This document shows positions 5,840-14,823 of a stretch of 34,341 bases of DNA, in pieces. The DNA lies in NCBI GenBank assembly GCA_934476545.1, contig CAKSOB010000007.1, positions 1 through 34,341 on the forward strand, given 5' to 3'. Both the position numbers and the translations under genes were made by a program. This stretch comes from an uncultured Eubacteriales bacterium (lineage in GTDB: Bacteria > Bacillota > Clostridia > Oscillospirales > Acutalibacteraceae). Within the stretch, counting starts at the first letter, position 1. Every line of letters begins with the position of its first letter. The notes under the pieces were generated by a model, which saw nothing but the letters and a program-made list of their open reading frames with translations, did not search any database and had not been told where the DNA came from.

Positions 5840-7138
5840 TCACACGTCATGGCGAACCAGATCTGCAAAGGTTTCGCCCCGAACAATCACACGGGACGTT
5901 CCATCCTTTACCATCACAACCGGCGGCTTTGGAGTCCGGTTATAGTTGGAGGACATAGAGTAGTTATAAGCGCCGGTGGACAGCACAGCTACAATATCGC
6001 CTGCTTCCAACGGCTGCACCATCGTATGCTCCTGAATTAAGTCGCCGCTCTCACAGCACTTGCCGGCAATGGTCACTTTGGTATCCGCAGGCTGGTTGGC
6101 TTTATTTGCCGCCATAACGGTATAGTCTGCCTGATACAAAATGTAACGAGGGTTGTCGCACATACCGCCGTCTACGGAAACGTAGGTTCTCACATTTGGA
6201 ATATGCTTTACTGCACCGGCTGTATATAATGTGATACCGGCTTCGCCTACAATAGAACGTCCCGGCTCCATATAGATATACGGTACTTCCATAGCGAGTT
6301 CTTCGCACTTTTTAAATACCGCTGCGGAAATTTCCTTCATGTAATCTCCGTATGGTACCGGTCGATCGCTGTCCACATACTTAATGCCGAAACCGCCACC
6401 CAGATTCAAGTCTTCTAAAACAATGCCACACTCTGTTTTAATTTGCGCCATAAACTCCAGCATCACTTCGGCTGCTTTTACAAATGGTTCTACATCAAAA
6501 ATTTGAGAGCCGATGTGATTGTGAAGTCCACGGAGATGAATATGTTCATATTGAGAAGCTGCTTTCACTGCCTCTAATGCCTCACCGGTTTCCAATGCAA
6601 AGCCAAATTTAGAATCAATTTGTCCTGTCATAATAAACTGGTGGGTATGCGCATCAATGCCCGGCTTAATTCGCAGAGATACCTGTGCTGTTTTTCCTGC
6701 TTCTGCCGCCAAGCGGTCAATCATGTCCAATTCGCTGATATTATCCACTACAAAATGACCCACGTTGTAGTCCAACGCCATCTTGATTTCCGCTTCGGTT
6801 TTGTTGTTTCCGTGGAACTGAATCTTCTCCGGTGGAAACTCCACCTGCATGGCAGTGTACAGCTCTCCGCCGGACACCACGTCGATGCCCATTCCTTCTT
6901 CCTTCACAATCCGGCACATTTCTTTACAGCAGAATGCTTTGCTGGCATAGCAAACCAATCCACGACCACGATAGTACTCTGTGATGGAATCCTGATACAT
7001 CCGGCAATTTTTGCGAATTTCTTCTTCGCTCATAACATATACCGGTGTGCCGTATTCCTTTGCCAGGTCTACCGTGTCGCATCCGCTGATCGTCAAATGG
7101 CCTTGTTCGTTTACATTTAAACAATCGGCTACAAACAT
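5840..7138 (-). CDS. lysA: diaminopimelate decarboxylase
   Basis: 432-aa PLP enzyme converting meso-diaminopimelate to lysine plus CO2. It is a fold-type III (alanine-racemase-like) barrel: the PLP-binding lysine is K67 in CYASKAF, HNHIGSQI follows the mid-barrel, GGGFGIKY binds phosphate, and the C-terminal EPGRSIV and CESGD segments supply substrate- and PLP-contacting residues of the family. Length is normal. RBS AGGAGGGG precedes the ATG, 24 bp after the ysxC stop, so it is probably the last gene of the lon-ysxC-lysA unit. No lysine riboswitch is visible upstream. Decarboxylases for arginine and carboxynorspermidine are homologous, but the motifs and length fit LysA best. Confidence 0.95.
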   Translation of the reverse strand: MFVADCLNVNEQGHLTISGCDTVDLAKEYGTPVYVMSEEEIRKNCRMYQDSITEYYRGRGLVCYASKAFCCKEMCRIVKEEGMGIDVVSGGELYTAMQVEFPPEKIQFHGNNKTEAEIKMALDYNVGHFVVDNISELDMIDRLAAEAGKTAQVSLRIKPGIDAHTHQFIMTGQIDSKFGFALETGEALEAVKAASQYEHIHLRGLHNHIGSQIFDVEPFVKAAEVMLEFMAQIKTECGIVLEDLNLGGGFGIKYVDSDRPVPYGDYMKEISAAVFKKCEELAMEVPYIYMEPGRSIVGEAGITLYTAGAVKHIPNVRTYVSVDGGMCDNPRYILYQADYTVMAANKANQPADTKVTIAGKCCESGDLIQEHTMVQPLEAGDIVAVLSTGAYNYSMSSNYNRTPKPPVVMVKDGTSRVIVRGETFADLVRHDV

Positions 7139-7162
7139 ATAAAACCCCTCCTTCTTTCAACT

Positions 7163-7795
7163 TTAAACTTCCGTCGCTTCCGCTTCCTCCAAGGCTGTGT
7201 ATGCTTGGTCAATCTCATTGATATATCCCTTGAGCACGTCTACGCCTTCACCTGTTTGAGAGGAAAAGGGAATCAGTTCTGCAATGGGTTCGCCTTCCCC
7301 ATCCTGCAAAAATTCCGTCAAAAACTCCAACTGCTTTTGCCGCGCCATCACCTTCAGCTTATCGCTTTTTGTCGCTACAATGACAAAAGGCAGTTCTTGA
7401 TCCAACAAAAATTGAATCATATGAATATCGTCTTGCGTTGGTGTATGGCGCATATCAATAATCTGAACAATCATACTGATATTGCGGTCGGACTGGAGAT
7501 ATCCCTCTACCAGTTCTGCCCAACGGCGTTTCTCGCTTTGAGATACCTTTGCATATCCATAGCCCGGCAAATCCACCAAGCGAACGCCGGTTAAATTATA
7601 AAAGTTAATGGTGCCGGTCTTGCCCGGTGTGGCGCTGACTCGAGCCAGTGATTTCCGGTTCAAGACCTTATTGATTAACGAGGATTTCCCCACATTGGAT
7701 TTTCCGGAAAAGACAATTTCCGGCACATCGGAAGGCGGTAACTGGTTGAGTTTTCCTGCCGCAAATTCAAATTCGGCTGTTTCATACTTTACCAT
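7163..7795 (-). CDS. ysxC: ribosome biogenesis GTPase YsxC/EngB
   Basis: 210-aa GTPase of the EngB/YsxC family, needed for late 50S assembly. G1 is GKSNVGKSS (31-39), the switch region is ATPGKTGTINFY, G3 is DLPGYGYA (75-82) and G4 is ATKSDKL. RBS GGAGGAGC stands 4 nt before the ATG. It sits 12 bp after lon, the order seen in Bacillus (lonA-ysxC), and is presumably cotranscribed with it. The C-terminus is Glu/Ala-rich and slightly longer than in compact homologues. Confidence 0.97.
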   Translation of the reverse strand: MVKYETAEFEFAAGKLNQLPPSDVPEIVFSGKSNVGKSSLINKVLNRKSLARVSATPGKTGTINFYNLTGVRLVDLPGYGYAKVSQSEKRRWAELVEGYLQSDRNISMIVQIIDMRHTPTQDDIHMIQFLLDQELPFVIVATKSDKLKVMARQKQLEFLTEFLQDGEGEPIAELIPFSSQTGEGVDVLKGYINEIDQAYTALEEAEATEV

Positions 7796-7807
7796 ACAAG
7801 CTCCTCC

Positions 7808-10237
7808 TTACTGTGAAATAGACTTGCTGTCACCTTTCTTTTTCGGCACTAACACCGTCGGTGGCACATCTTCTGTGGCTTGCTTTACCAAAGGCTTTGG
7901 CTGCTTGCAGAGGGCAAGCTCCAATACCTCGTCAATTTTCTTTACCGGATGGAACCGAATCGCTTTCCGTACCACTTCTTCAATCTCGCTGAGATCCGAC
8001 TCGTTATCCTTTGGAATAATTACATCGGTAATGCCCGCCCGATACGCTGCCATGGTTTTTTCTTTCAAACCACCGATTGGCAGCACACGACCTTGCAGGG
8101 TAATTTCACCGGTCATGGCAACGTTATGACGAATAGCGGTATTGGTCAGCGCAGAGGTAATAGCGGTACCCATTGCGATACCGGCAGAAGGACCGTCCTT
8201 TGGAATCGCACCTTCCGGAACATGAATGTGAATATCCATCTTCGCATAAAAATCTTCCGGAATGCCCAATTCGGCAGCTCTGGTGCGAATGCAGGTAATG
8301 GCGGTTTTTGCGGATTCCTTCATGACATTGCCCAGGTTACCGGTCAGTTCAATTTTTCCGTTTCCTTGCATTACCGCTACCTCAATAGGGAGCAGCTCGC
8401 CGCCAACGCTTGTCCATGCAAGACCGTTTACCAAGCCTACTTCATCGGTTTTCTGCAACTCATCCCCACGGAATTTCTTCGGGCCAAGGTAGGTTTCCAG
8501 ATTATTTTTGGTTACGGTAACCTTTGTGCTGTCGTCCTCTACCACCGCTTTGGCAACCTTGCGACAAATGGAAGCAATAGTTCGCTCCAAAGAACGCACA
8601 CCGGCTTCTCTGGTATAGCCGTCAATCAGTTCCCGCACTGCTTTGGCATTGATTTTCAACTGCTTTGCAGTCAGACCATGCTTCTTCAACTGCTTCGGAA
8701 TCAGATACTTTGTTGCGATTTGGAACTTTTCTTCGTGAGTATAGCTATACAAATTGATGACATCCATACGGTCATATAACGGTGCCGGAATGGAAGACGC
8801 ATCGTTAGCGGTTGTCAAGAACATCACGTTGCTGAGATCGAACGGCATATCAATGTAGTGGTCTTGGAACGCATTGTTCTGTTCGCTGTCCAAAACCTCC
8901 AACAATGCCGATGCGGGATCTCCACGGAAATCCTTGCACAGCTTGTCAATCTCGTCCAAAAGAATCAACGGATTGTTGGTGCCTGCCTGCTTCAACGCTG
9001 CAATAATACGGCCCGGCATGGAACCTACATAGGTTTTCCGATGACCGACGATCTCGGATTCATCACGCACACCGCCCAGAGAAATCCGCACATATTTTCT
9101 GCCGGTTGCTTTTGCCACCGACTTTGCAATGGAGGTTTTACCAACGCCCGGCGGTCCCACCAAGCAAATGATATTTCCTGCGGTTTCTCCTGCCAGTTTC
9201 CGCACGGCAAGGGATTCTACGATTCGCTCCTTTACCTTCTTCAAACCATAATGATCCTTGTCCAAAATCTTCTCTGCTTTTTCCAAGTTAATGGAAATTT
9301 TATCCGAGATATTCCACGGCAAATCCAGGCAAGTTTCGATATAGGTGCGCTGCACGCTGTACTCGTGGGAGCTTTGGGGCATCTTGGACAATTTGTCGAT
9401 TTCCTTGAGGAGTTTTTCGGTCTGCACCTGTGGTAGCTCCAGCGCAAGGGTCTTTTGACGAAATTCGTCTGCCTCTTCCATTGGCGTTTCTTCCTCGCCC
9501 AATTCCATGGCAATGGCACGCATCTGCTCCCGCAGGTAATACTCCCGCTGACTGAGATCCATCTGCTCTTTTGCTTTATTGGCAATCTCATTTTCAATTT
9601 CCAGAATCCGAATTTCTTCTTCCAAAACGGAAATCAGGAATTGCAACCGCTTAACCGGATTTTCTTCCTCCAACACCTGCTGCTTATCCTCATAATCCAG
9701 TGTTACATTGGAAGCAATGAAGTCTGCCAGCTTTCCGCAGTCCTTTTGCTTTACAACACTCAATACAATATCCGGCGGTACTTGCTTGAAGTTCTGAATA
9801 TACCGCTCGAACAGATTTTGCATCCGACGAATCAGCGCTTCCCCTCTCGGTGTTTTTTCCGCCGGAGCTTCCTCCATCAGTTGAATGTCAGCAGAAAGGT
9901 ATGGTGTGTTTTGTGTAATCTCCAACAACTGCGCCCGCTGCAAGCCGTCTACCAACAACCGCAAGCCATTGTCCGATTGCCGAAATACCTGCTTGATATT
10001 TGCAATTACACCGGTTGTATACAGCTGGGATTGATTGGGATCATCATCGGAAAGATCTTGCTGCGCAATGAGAAATACTTTCTGATTATTTTCCAATGCG
10101 GCGTTCACTGCCAGCATGGATTTTTTACGACCCACATCGAACTGCACAGAGGAATTTGGAAAAATTACCAATCCACGCAGGGCGATCATGGGCAAATTAA
10201 AGATAGGGTCTGTTTGATATTCTGTGGTTTGACTCAT
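7808..10237 (-). CDS. lon: ATP-dependent protease Lon (LonA type)
   Basis: 809-aa cytosolic serine protease with fused ATPase. The N-terminal LON substrate-binding domain runs from FNLPMIALRGLVIFPN to about residue 205, followed by the coiled region. The AAA+ module has Walker A GPPGVGKT (361-368) and Walker B LILLDEID (424-431). The protease domain has the Ser684-Lys727 dyad in PKDGPSAG and IGGLKEK. Length is typical. RBS AAGGAGTG precedes the ATG. The 150-bp gap from clpX contains the clpX terminator and two further hairpins that may regulate lon. No CtsR or CIRCE operator was recognised. Confidence 0.98.
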   Translation of the reverse strand: MSQTTEYQTDPIFNLPMIALRGLVIFPNSSVQFDVGRKKSMLAVNAALENNQKVFLIAQQDLSDDDPNQSQLYTTGVIANIKQVFRQSDNGLRLLVDGLQRAQLLEITQNTPYLSADIQLMEEAPAEKTPRGEALIRRMQNLFERYIQNFKQVPPDIVLSVVKQKDCGKLADFIASNVTLDYEDKQQVLEEENPVKRLQFLISVLEEEIRILEIENEIANKAKEQMDLSQREYYLREQMRAIAMELGEEETPMEEADEFRQKTLALELPQVQTEKLLKEIDKLSKMPQSSHEYSVQRTYIETCLDLPWNISDKISINLEKAEKILDKDHYGLKKVKERIVESLAVRKLAGETAGNIICLVGPPGVGKTSIAKSVAKATGRKYVRISLGGVRDESEIVGHRKTYVGSMPGRIIAALKQAGTNNPLILLDEIDKLCKDFRGDPASALLEVLDSEQNNAFQDHYIDMPFDLSNVMFLTTANDASSIPAPLYDRMDVINLYSYTHEEKFQIATKYLIPKQLKKHGLTAKQLKINAKAVRELIDGYTREAGVRSLERTIASICRKVAKAVVEDDSTKVTVTKNNLETYLGPKKFRGDELQKTDEVGLVNGLAWTSVGGELLPIEVAVMQGNGKIELTGNLGNVMKESAKTAITCIRTRAAELGIPEDFYAKMDIHIHVPEGAIPKDGPSAGIAMGTAITSALTNTAIRHNVAMTGEITLQGRVLPIGGLKEKTMAAYRAGITDVIIPKDNESDLSEIEEVVRKAIRFHPVKKIDEVLELALCKQPKPLVKQATEDVPPTVLVPKKKGDSKSISQ

Positions 10238-10253
10238 GCTATCACTCCTTATG

Positions 10254-10319
10254 CAGAGAGCCTACTCTCTGTAAAGTCGCCCAGAGAATCCGGTGACAAA
10301 AACACCGTCAAATTCTCTG
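10254..10319 (-). promoter_or_regulatory. paired hairpins in the lon leader
   Basis: In transcript order the arms are CAGAGAAT (10312-10319), ATTCTCTG (10282-10289), CAGAGAG (10265-10271) and CTCTCTG (10254-10260). Arms 1-2 pair, with an inner CGGTG/CACCG stem, and arms 3-4 pair, while 2-3 and 1-4 can pair alternatively. The last arm ends a few bases before the lon RBS (about 10240-10247). Confidence 0.45.
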
Positions 10320-10323
10320 ATAT

Positions 10324-10373
10324 AAAAAAGCTGTCGCAGAGCAGAGCGTTTGTCACACCCTGCCCGCGGCAGC
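10324..10373 (-). terminator. intrinsic terminator after clpX
   Basis: Minus-strand GCTGCCGC GGGCAGGG pairs with CTCTGCTC and GCGACAGC (one mismatch, one bulge, several G-U), followed by TTTTTTATA. It is strong enough to separate clpPX from lon. Confidence 0.8.
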
Positions 10374-10387
10374 AGATTTTCCATTGT

Positions 10388-11707
10388 TTATAATGCGCCG
10401 TTTAATTCACTGCGCTTTGCATCGTCGCCTTCCGGCAGCTCCATTGGGGCTGCTTTTTGGCGGGATGGATCTCGTTCAATTGTTGGCATCACACCGTCTG
10501 TAATCACTTCCGGTGTAATAATCACTTTGGTAATGGAGTGGTCGGACGGAACATTATACATTAAGCCGCCCAAAGTTTCCTCCATAATCGAACGAAGACC
10601 TCTGGCACCGGTTTCCCGCTCCAGTGTTTTCCGAGCGATTGCCCGCAATGCTTCTTCCTCAAAAACAAGTTCCACGTCGTCCAACTGGAACAGACGGGTA
10701 TACTGTTTAACAAGGCTGTTCTTCGGTTCGGTCAGAATGCGTACCAATGCGTCCTCATCCAGACTGTCCAGTGTGGTAATCACCGGCATACGACCAACCA
10801 ATTCCGGAATCAAACCGTACTTTACCAAGTCATGCGGTACAACGTCCTTGAACAATGCAGTCTTGCTCCGTTCTTTCTTATCACGCACATCTGCGCCAAA
10901 GCCCAGAGTAGAGGTGCTGGTGCGCTTTTCGATGATTTTCTCCAAACCGTCAAAGGCACCGCCGCAAATGAACAAAATATTTGCGGTGTCAATCTGCAAA
11001 AATTCCTGCTGCGGGTGCTTTCTGCCTCCCTGCGGCGGAACATTGGAAACGGTACCCTCCAAAATCTTCAGCAGAGCCTGCTGCACGCCCTCGCCGCTCA
11101 CGTCGCGGGTAATGGATGGGTTCTCCGATTTCCGTGCGATCTTGTCGATTTCATCAACATAGATGATGCCCTGCTCTGCTCGTTCAATATCGTAGTCGGC
11201 AGCCTGAATCAATCGCAGCAAGATGTTTTCTACATCCTCGCCTACATAGCCGGCTTCCGTCAATGTGGTTGCATCTGCAATCGCAAAGGGAACATCCAAA
11301 ATTTTAGCGAGTGTTTGTGCCAACAAGGTTTTGCCAACACCGGTGGAGCCCAACAGCAACACATTGCTCTTGGTAATTTCCACATCCTCCTCGCCGCTGT
11401 GCAGGATACGCTTGTAGTGGTTATACACCGCTACTGCCAGCGCTTGCTTGGTTTCGTCCTGCCCAATGACATACTGATCCAACAGTTCCTTGATTTCCCG
11501 CGGCTTAAGCAACGGTTTGAACTCCGGCGCGCTTCGGGAGGTTCTTCCCTCTTCGTCCGAAAATTCGCCATCCAACATTCCGGCGCACAACCGAATACAC
11601 TCATCGCAAATATAAACACCGGGACCGGCTACCAGTCTGCGTGCCTGATCCTGCGGTTTGCCGCAAAAGGAACAATAGATCTCTTTCTTGTTTGCGTCGT
11701 CTGCCAT
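10388..11707 (-). CDS. clpX: ClpX, ATPase subunit of ClpXP
   Basis: 439-aa AAA+ unfoldase that feeds substrates to ClpP. The N-terminal zinc-binding domain has C12-xx-C15 and C34-xx-C37. Walker A is GSTGVGKT (120-127), Walker B is YVDEID (183-188), and an IGF-like loop for ClpP docking lies in the LGFGAD region. The RPPQGGRKHPQQ-type segment after the pore loops is present. The start is uncertain: ATG 11707 is chosen because the conserved protein begins MADD and GGTG lies 9 nt upstream, but in-frame TTG 11722 and GTG 11719 are also possible. It is 20 bp after clpP and followed by a strong terminator. Confidence 0.97.
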   Translation of the reverse strand: MADDANKKEIYCSFCGKPQDQARRLVAGPGVYICDECIRLCAGMLDGEFSDEEGRTSRSAPEFKPLLKPREIKELLDQYVIGQDETKQALAVAVYNHYKRILHSGEEDVEITKSNVLLLGSTGVGKTLLAQTLAKILDVPFAIADATTLTEAGYVGEDVENILLRLIQAADYDIERAEQGIIYVDEIDKIARKSENPSITRDVSGEGVQQALLKILEGTVSNVPPQGGRKHPQQEFLQIDTANILFICGGAFDGLEKIIEKRTSTSTLGFGADVRDKKERSKTALFKDVVPHDLVKYGLIPELVGRMPVITTLDSLDEDALVRILTEPKNSLVKQYTRLFQLDDVELVFEEEALRAIARKTLERETGARGLRSIMEETLGGLMYNVPSDHSITKVIITPEVITDGVMPTIERDPSRQKAAPMELPEGDDAKRSELNGAL

Positions 11708-11727
11708 ACCGTTTTTCACCAACCTAA

Positions 11728-12312
11728 TCAGTTATGTCCTGTAATAATCTTATCGATCAGGCCGTACTCCAATGCCTGCTGTGCATTCATAAAGTTATCC
11801 CGCTCGGTATCTCTGGCAATGATCTCTACCGGCTGACCGGTGCGCTCTGCCAAAATACAGTTCAGGCGTTCCTTTGTCTTTTGGATATGCTCGGCATGAA
11901 TCATGATGTCCGTTGCCTGACCCTGTGCGCCGCCGCTTGGCTGGTGAATCATGATCTCACTGTTTGGCAGGGAGTACCGCTTGCCCTTGGCGCCGGCTGC
12001 TAACAGGAAAGAACCCATGCTGGCTGCCATACCCATGCAGATTGTGGAAACATCGCACTTGATATACTGCATGGTGTCATAGATGGACAGACCTGCGGTA
12101 ACAACGCCGCCCGGGCTGTTGATATACAGGCTAATATCTTTATTGGGATCCTGCCCCTCCAAATAGAGAAGCTGAGCCACTACCAAGCTGGCGGTCACAT
12201 TGTTAACTTCCTCGGTCAGCATAATGATACGATCATTCAGCAAACGAGAGTAAATATCATAAGAGCGTTCGCCACGGCTTGTTTGTTCTACAACATAAGG
12301 TACTAAACTCAC
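11728..12312 (-). CDS. clpP: ClpP protease subunit
   Basis: 194-aa serine peptidase forming the double-heptamer chamber of ClpXP. The catalytic triad is visible as Ser98 (MAASMG), His123 (MIHQPSGG) and Asp172 (RDNFM). The N-terminal SLVPYVVEQTSRGERSYDIYSRLL is the canonical start. GTG 12312 is chosen over the upstream ATG because AAGGTGG lies 5 nt before it and it gives the usual length. It lies between tig and clpX as in many Firmicutes. The 155-bp gap after tig holds short GC hairpins without a T-run and no clear promoter. Confidence 0.98.
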   Translation of the reverse strand: MSLVPYVVEQTSRGERSYDIYSRLLNDRIIMLTEEVNNVTASLVVAQLLYLEGQDPNKDISLYINSPGGVVTAGLSIYDTMQYIKCDVSTICMGMAASMGSFLLAAGAKGKRYSLPNSEIMIHQPSGGAQGQATDIMIHAEHIQKTKERLNCILAERTGQPVEIIARDTERDNFMNAQQALEYGLIDKIITGHN

Positions 12313-12467
12313 TGGAACCACCTTTTCTCCGCACACAGTTGTATTTTGTATTAGATGAACAATCCACCTACCGTCCTGTGCGGCGGACAGCAGATGGTAT
12401 TCATTCCGGCAGAAATCCTCTGTCGGCAGTATTCTTGTTCTATCAGTATTGGAAGAATTCGGAAAAC

Positions 12468-14036
12468 TTATTCAGCGTCTTCTTTCTTCTCCTCAGCCTT
12501 TTTGGTTGTCTTCTTCGCAGCAGGCTTCTTTGCAGGAGCCTTCTTCTCAGCTGCTTCGCCATCTTCGGCTGCTGCCTTCTTTGTGGTTGTCTTCTTTGCA
12601 GCAGGCTTCTTTGCAGGAGCCTTCTTCTCAGCTGCTTCGCCATCTTCGGCTGCTGCCTTCTTTGTGGTTGTCTTCTTTGCAGCAGGCTTCTTTGCAGGAG
12701 CCTTCTTCTCAGCTGCTGCCTTCTTCTCTGCTTCCAATTCTTCCTCGGAAACAACAACAGCATTGTCACGAACCAAGTTCATAGCCTTTCTAGCTGCTAC
12801 GTCCTTTGCCTGACCCTCTCTGGAAATCAGCTCTTTTACCTTCTCTACATCCTGCTTATACATCTTTGCCAGGTTCTCGAACTCCTCGTCGATCTCAGCG
12901 TCGGTTGCAGCCAGGTTCTCCAGCTCTGCAATCTTCTCCAAAGCCAGACGAATCTTTACCTGGTTCTCAGCCTGCTGACGGAAGCTCTCTCTCAGAGCCT
13001 GTGGGTTCTGGCCGGTCAGCTGCATGTAAGTCTCAAAGCGGAGACCCTGAGATTGCAGACGATAGTTGAATGCACGGATCTCGGTGTCGATCTGCTTCTC
13101 ATACAGAGCGTTCGGGATCTCACCCTCCAGACGGTCGTTCAGTTGGAGCATCAGCTGATACTCGATGTCACCGGCAACCTCTTCCTTCTTGATTGCTTCC
13201 AGCTTCTCACGCATATCGGCACGGAGTGCTTCTACGGTATCGAAATCGCTGATATCCTTTACGAACTCATCGTCGAACTCCGGCAGCTCCTTGCCCTTTA
13301 CCTCGTGGATGTGTACCTTAAAGGTAGTTGGCTTGCCTGCCAGTTCTTCTGCATGGTAATCTTCCGGGAAAGTAACGTTTACTTCTACGTCATCGCCGGC
13401 CTTATGACCGATCAATTGCTCCTCAAATCCAGGGATGAACATCTTGGTACCCAGTGTCAGGCTGTAATTCTCTGCCTGACCACCCTCAAATGGCTGACCA
13501 TCCAAGAAGCCCTCAAAGTCCATTACAACGATATCATCGTTCTCAGCGCCACGCTCTACGGTAACCATTCTGGAATAACGATCCAGCAGTTCCTTTACCT
13601 TAGCGTCTACATCTTCCTCTGTTACTTCGATGGACTTTGGAGCAATCTTCAGACCCTTGTAGTCCTTAATGTCTACAACCGGCATGGTGGTAACAGTTGC
13701 CTTAAAGGTCAGACCGTTCTCCTTGCTTACCTCAACAACCTCAAAGTCGATTTTGTCCTCAATTACATCCAGCTTTGCCTCTGCAATTGCAGCATCCAGC
13801 GCCTCAGGATAAATCTCTTCGATTGCATCCTCGAAGAATACGTCCTTGCCGTAGTACTTCTCGATGAATGCTCTTGGGGTCTTGCCCTTACGGAAACCAG
13901 GCAATGCAATCTTATTCTTTGCCTTCTGGTAAGCCTTCTCAATACCCTCGTTAAATTCCTTTGCGTCAACCGCTACTTCCAACTGGTAACGGTTTGTTTC
14001 TACATTATTACAAGAAATCAGTTTCATTTTCGTCAC
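12468..14036 (-). CDS. tig: trigger factor with Lys/Ala-rich repeat tail
   Basis: 522-aa ribosome-associated chaperone and prolyl isomerase. The ribosome-docking loop is GFRKGKTPRAF, the FKBP domain runs from about residue 160 to 245 (VVMDFEGFLDGQPFEGG), and the helical arms continue to about 435. Family length is about 430. The additional 85 residues (438-522) are a low-complexity tail of KKAPAKKPAAKKTTTKKAAAEDGEAAE-type units (27 residues, 2.5 near-perfect copies), resembling histone H1-like tails and predicted to be disordered with a strongly positive charge broken by EDGE patches. Codon use is strongly biased, as expected for high expression. It has its own promoter and probably leads into clpP. 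Confidence 0.97.
   Translation of the reverse strand: MTKMKLISCNNVETNRYQLEVAVDAKEFNEGIEKAYQKAKNKIALPGFRKGKTPRAFIEKYYGKDVFFEDAIEEIYPEALDAAIAEAKLDVIEDKIDFEVVEVSKENGLTFKATVTTMPVVDIKDYKGLKIAPKSIEVTEEDVDAKVKELLDRYSRMVTVERGAENDDIVVMDFEGFLDGQPFEGGQAENYSLTLGTKMFIPGFEEQLIGHKAGDDVEVNVTFPEDYHAEELAGKPTTFKVHIHEVKGKELPEFDDEFVKDISDFDTVEALRADMREKLEAIKKEEVAGDIEYQLMLQLNDRLEGEIPNALYEKQIDTEIRAFNYRLQSQGLRFETYMQLTGQNPQALRESFRQQAENQVKIRLALEKIAELENLAATDAEIDEEFENLAKMYKQDVEKVKELISREGQAKDVAARKAMNLVRDNAVVVSEEELEAEKKAAAEKKAPAKKPAAKKTTTKKAAAEDGEAAEKKAPAKKPAAKKTTTKKAAAEDGEAAEKKAPAKKPAAKKTTKKAEEKKEDAE
12517..12717. repeat. 81-bp in-frame tandem repeat in the tig 3' end
   Basis: Sequence repeats with a period of exactly 81 bp across 12517-12717 (about 2.5 copies) without mismatch; the TGCAGGAGCC landmark recurs at 12531, 12612 and 12693. 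Each unit encodes 27 residues, so unit changes keep the frame. Perfect identity at the DNA level implies recent duplication or ongoing homogenisation. Confidence 0.95.
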
Positions 14037-14071
14037 TCCTGCTTAATTTAAAAAATTATCCTTTTTATTGT

Positions 14072-14102
14072 AACATAAAATCTTACAAATTACCACAGTC
14101 AA
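14072..14102 (-). promoter_or_regulatory. tig promoter
   Basis: Minus-strand TTGACT (14097-14102) with TATGTT (14072-14077) at 19-bp spacing. An alternative is the extended -10 TGTTACAAT (TACAAT at 14067-14072). Either start would be within 40 nt of the tig RBS. Confidence 0.5.
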
Positions 14103-14124
14103 TTTTGAAAATCGTAAATTTTCC

Positions 14125-14823
14125 CTAATCCCGAATCAGCACCGGCGTAAACGATACATAGTCACAGGAAATCAGGTGCATTTTAATGCCCTCCCACTCT
14201 CCTTTGATTGCTCGTCTGGACGCTTGGCTGCCATGGATATGCCCGAAATAGCATCGCTGAATGTTGCGCTTTTTCAAAACCTGCAAAATGCCGTCACAGG
14301 CCATGTGACCGTAAACCGGCGGATAGTGAAGAAATACGATCCGCTCTCCTTCCGGAAATCGCTTATCAGCATCATCTAACGAGGCATTGAGTCGTCCTAC
14401 CTCTCGGTTAACGATTTTCATATCCTCGTCCTTTTCGGAATTATATAACCAGCCTCTTGTGCCGCAAATGACCTTTCCTTGGGCTGCATACGCATTGTTA
14501 TGAAGCACCTTCAAGGTGGTAAGACCTTCCTCGGCAAAAAAGGTTTCAATTTTTGTTTTGGTTGACCACCAATAGTCATGATTGCCCTTGAGTAAAATTT
14601 TCTCTCCGGGCAATGAATTCAACCACTGAAAATCCGTGCGGGATTCTTGCAGGGACATCCCCCAAGAAATATCCCCCGCCACCACCACCGTATCCTCTTC
14701 GGTTACGATAGCACGCCATTGTTCTTCCAAACGCTCCACATAATTTTTCCAGCCGGGGAACACATCCATCGGCTTACTGCTGCCCAAGGACAGGTGGAGA
14801 TCCGCAATGACGAACAGTGACAT
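14125..14823 (-). CDS. calcineurin-type metallophosphoesterase
   Basis: 232-aa predicted phosphohydrolase with all five metal-site motifs in order: IADLHLS (D8, H10), VVAGDISWG, LKGNHDYWW, FLHYPP and FGHIHG. No signal peptide or membrane segment is present, so it is cytoplasmic. The motif spacing matches the small COG1768-like phosphoesterases of Clostridia, whose physiological substrate is unknown. Its ATG overlaps the thrC stop by one base (TAATG), so it is translated by coupling with threonine synthase, which may only reflect operon compaction. A short GAAAAT/ATTTTC hairpin follows the stop, without a T-run. Confidence 0.92.
   Translation of the reverse strand: MSLFVIADLHLSLGSSKPMDVFPGWKNYVERLEEQWRAIVTEEDTVVVAGDISWGMSLQESRTDFQWLNSLPGEKILLKGNHDYWWSTKTKIETFFAEEGLTTLKVLHNNAYAAQGKVICGTRGWLYNSEKDEDMKIVNREVGRLNASLDDADKRFPEGERIVFLHYPPVYGHMACDGILQVLKKRNIQRCYFGHIHGSQASRRAIKGEWEGIKMHLISCDYVSFTPVLIRD

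Noticed and set aside
7880..8779. Long plus-strand frames opposite lon, such as 7880-8779 and 9455-10393
   Set aside because: Shadows of lon with no RBS or domain content.
12279..14051. 590-codon plus-strand open frame opposite tig
   Set aside because: Antisense of a confident trigger factor gene. Its Leu/Cys/Ser-rich repeats come from the Lys/Ala codons and 81-bp repeats on the other strand, and it has no RBS or family features.
14107..14123. GAAAAT/ATTTTC hairpin as terminator of the thrC-phosphoesterase unit
   Set aside because: Only six A-T-rich pairs and no T-run; too weak to call.
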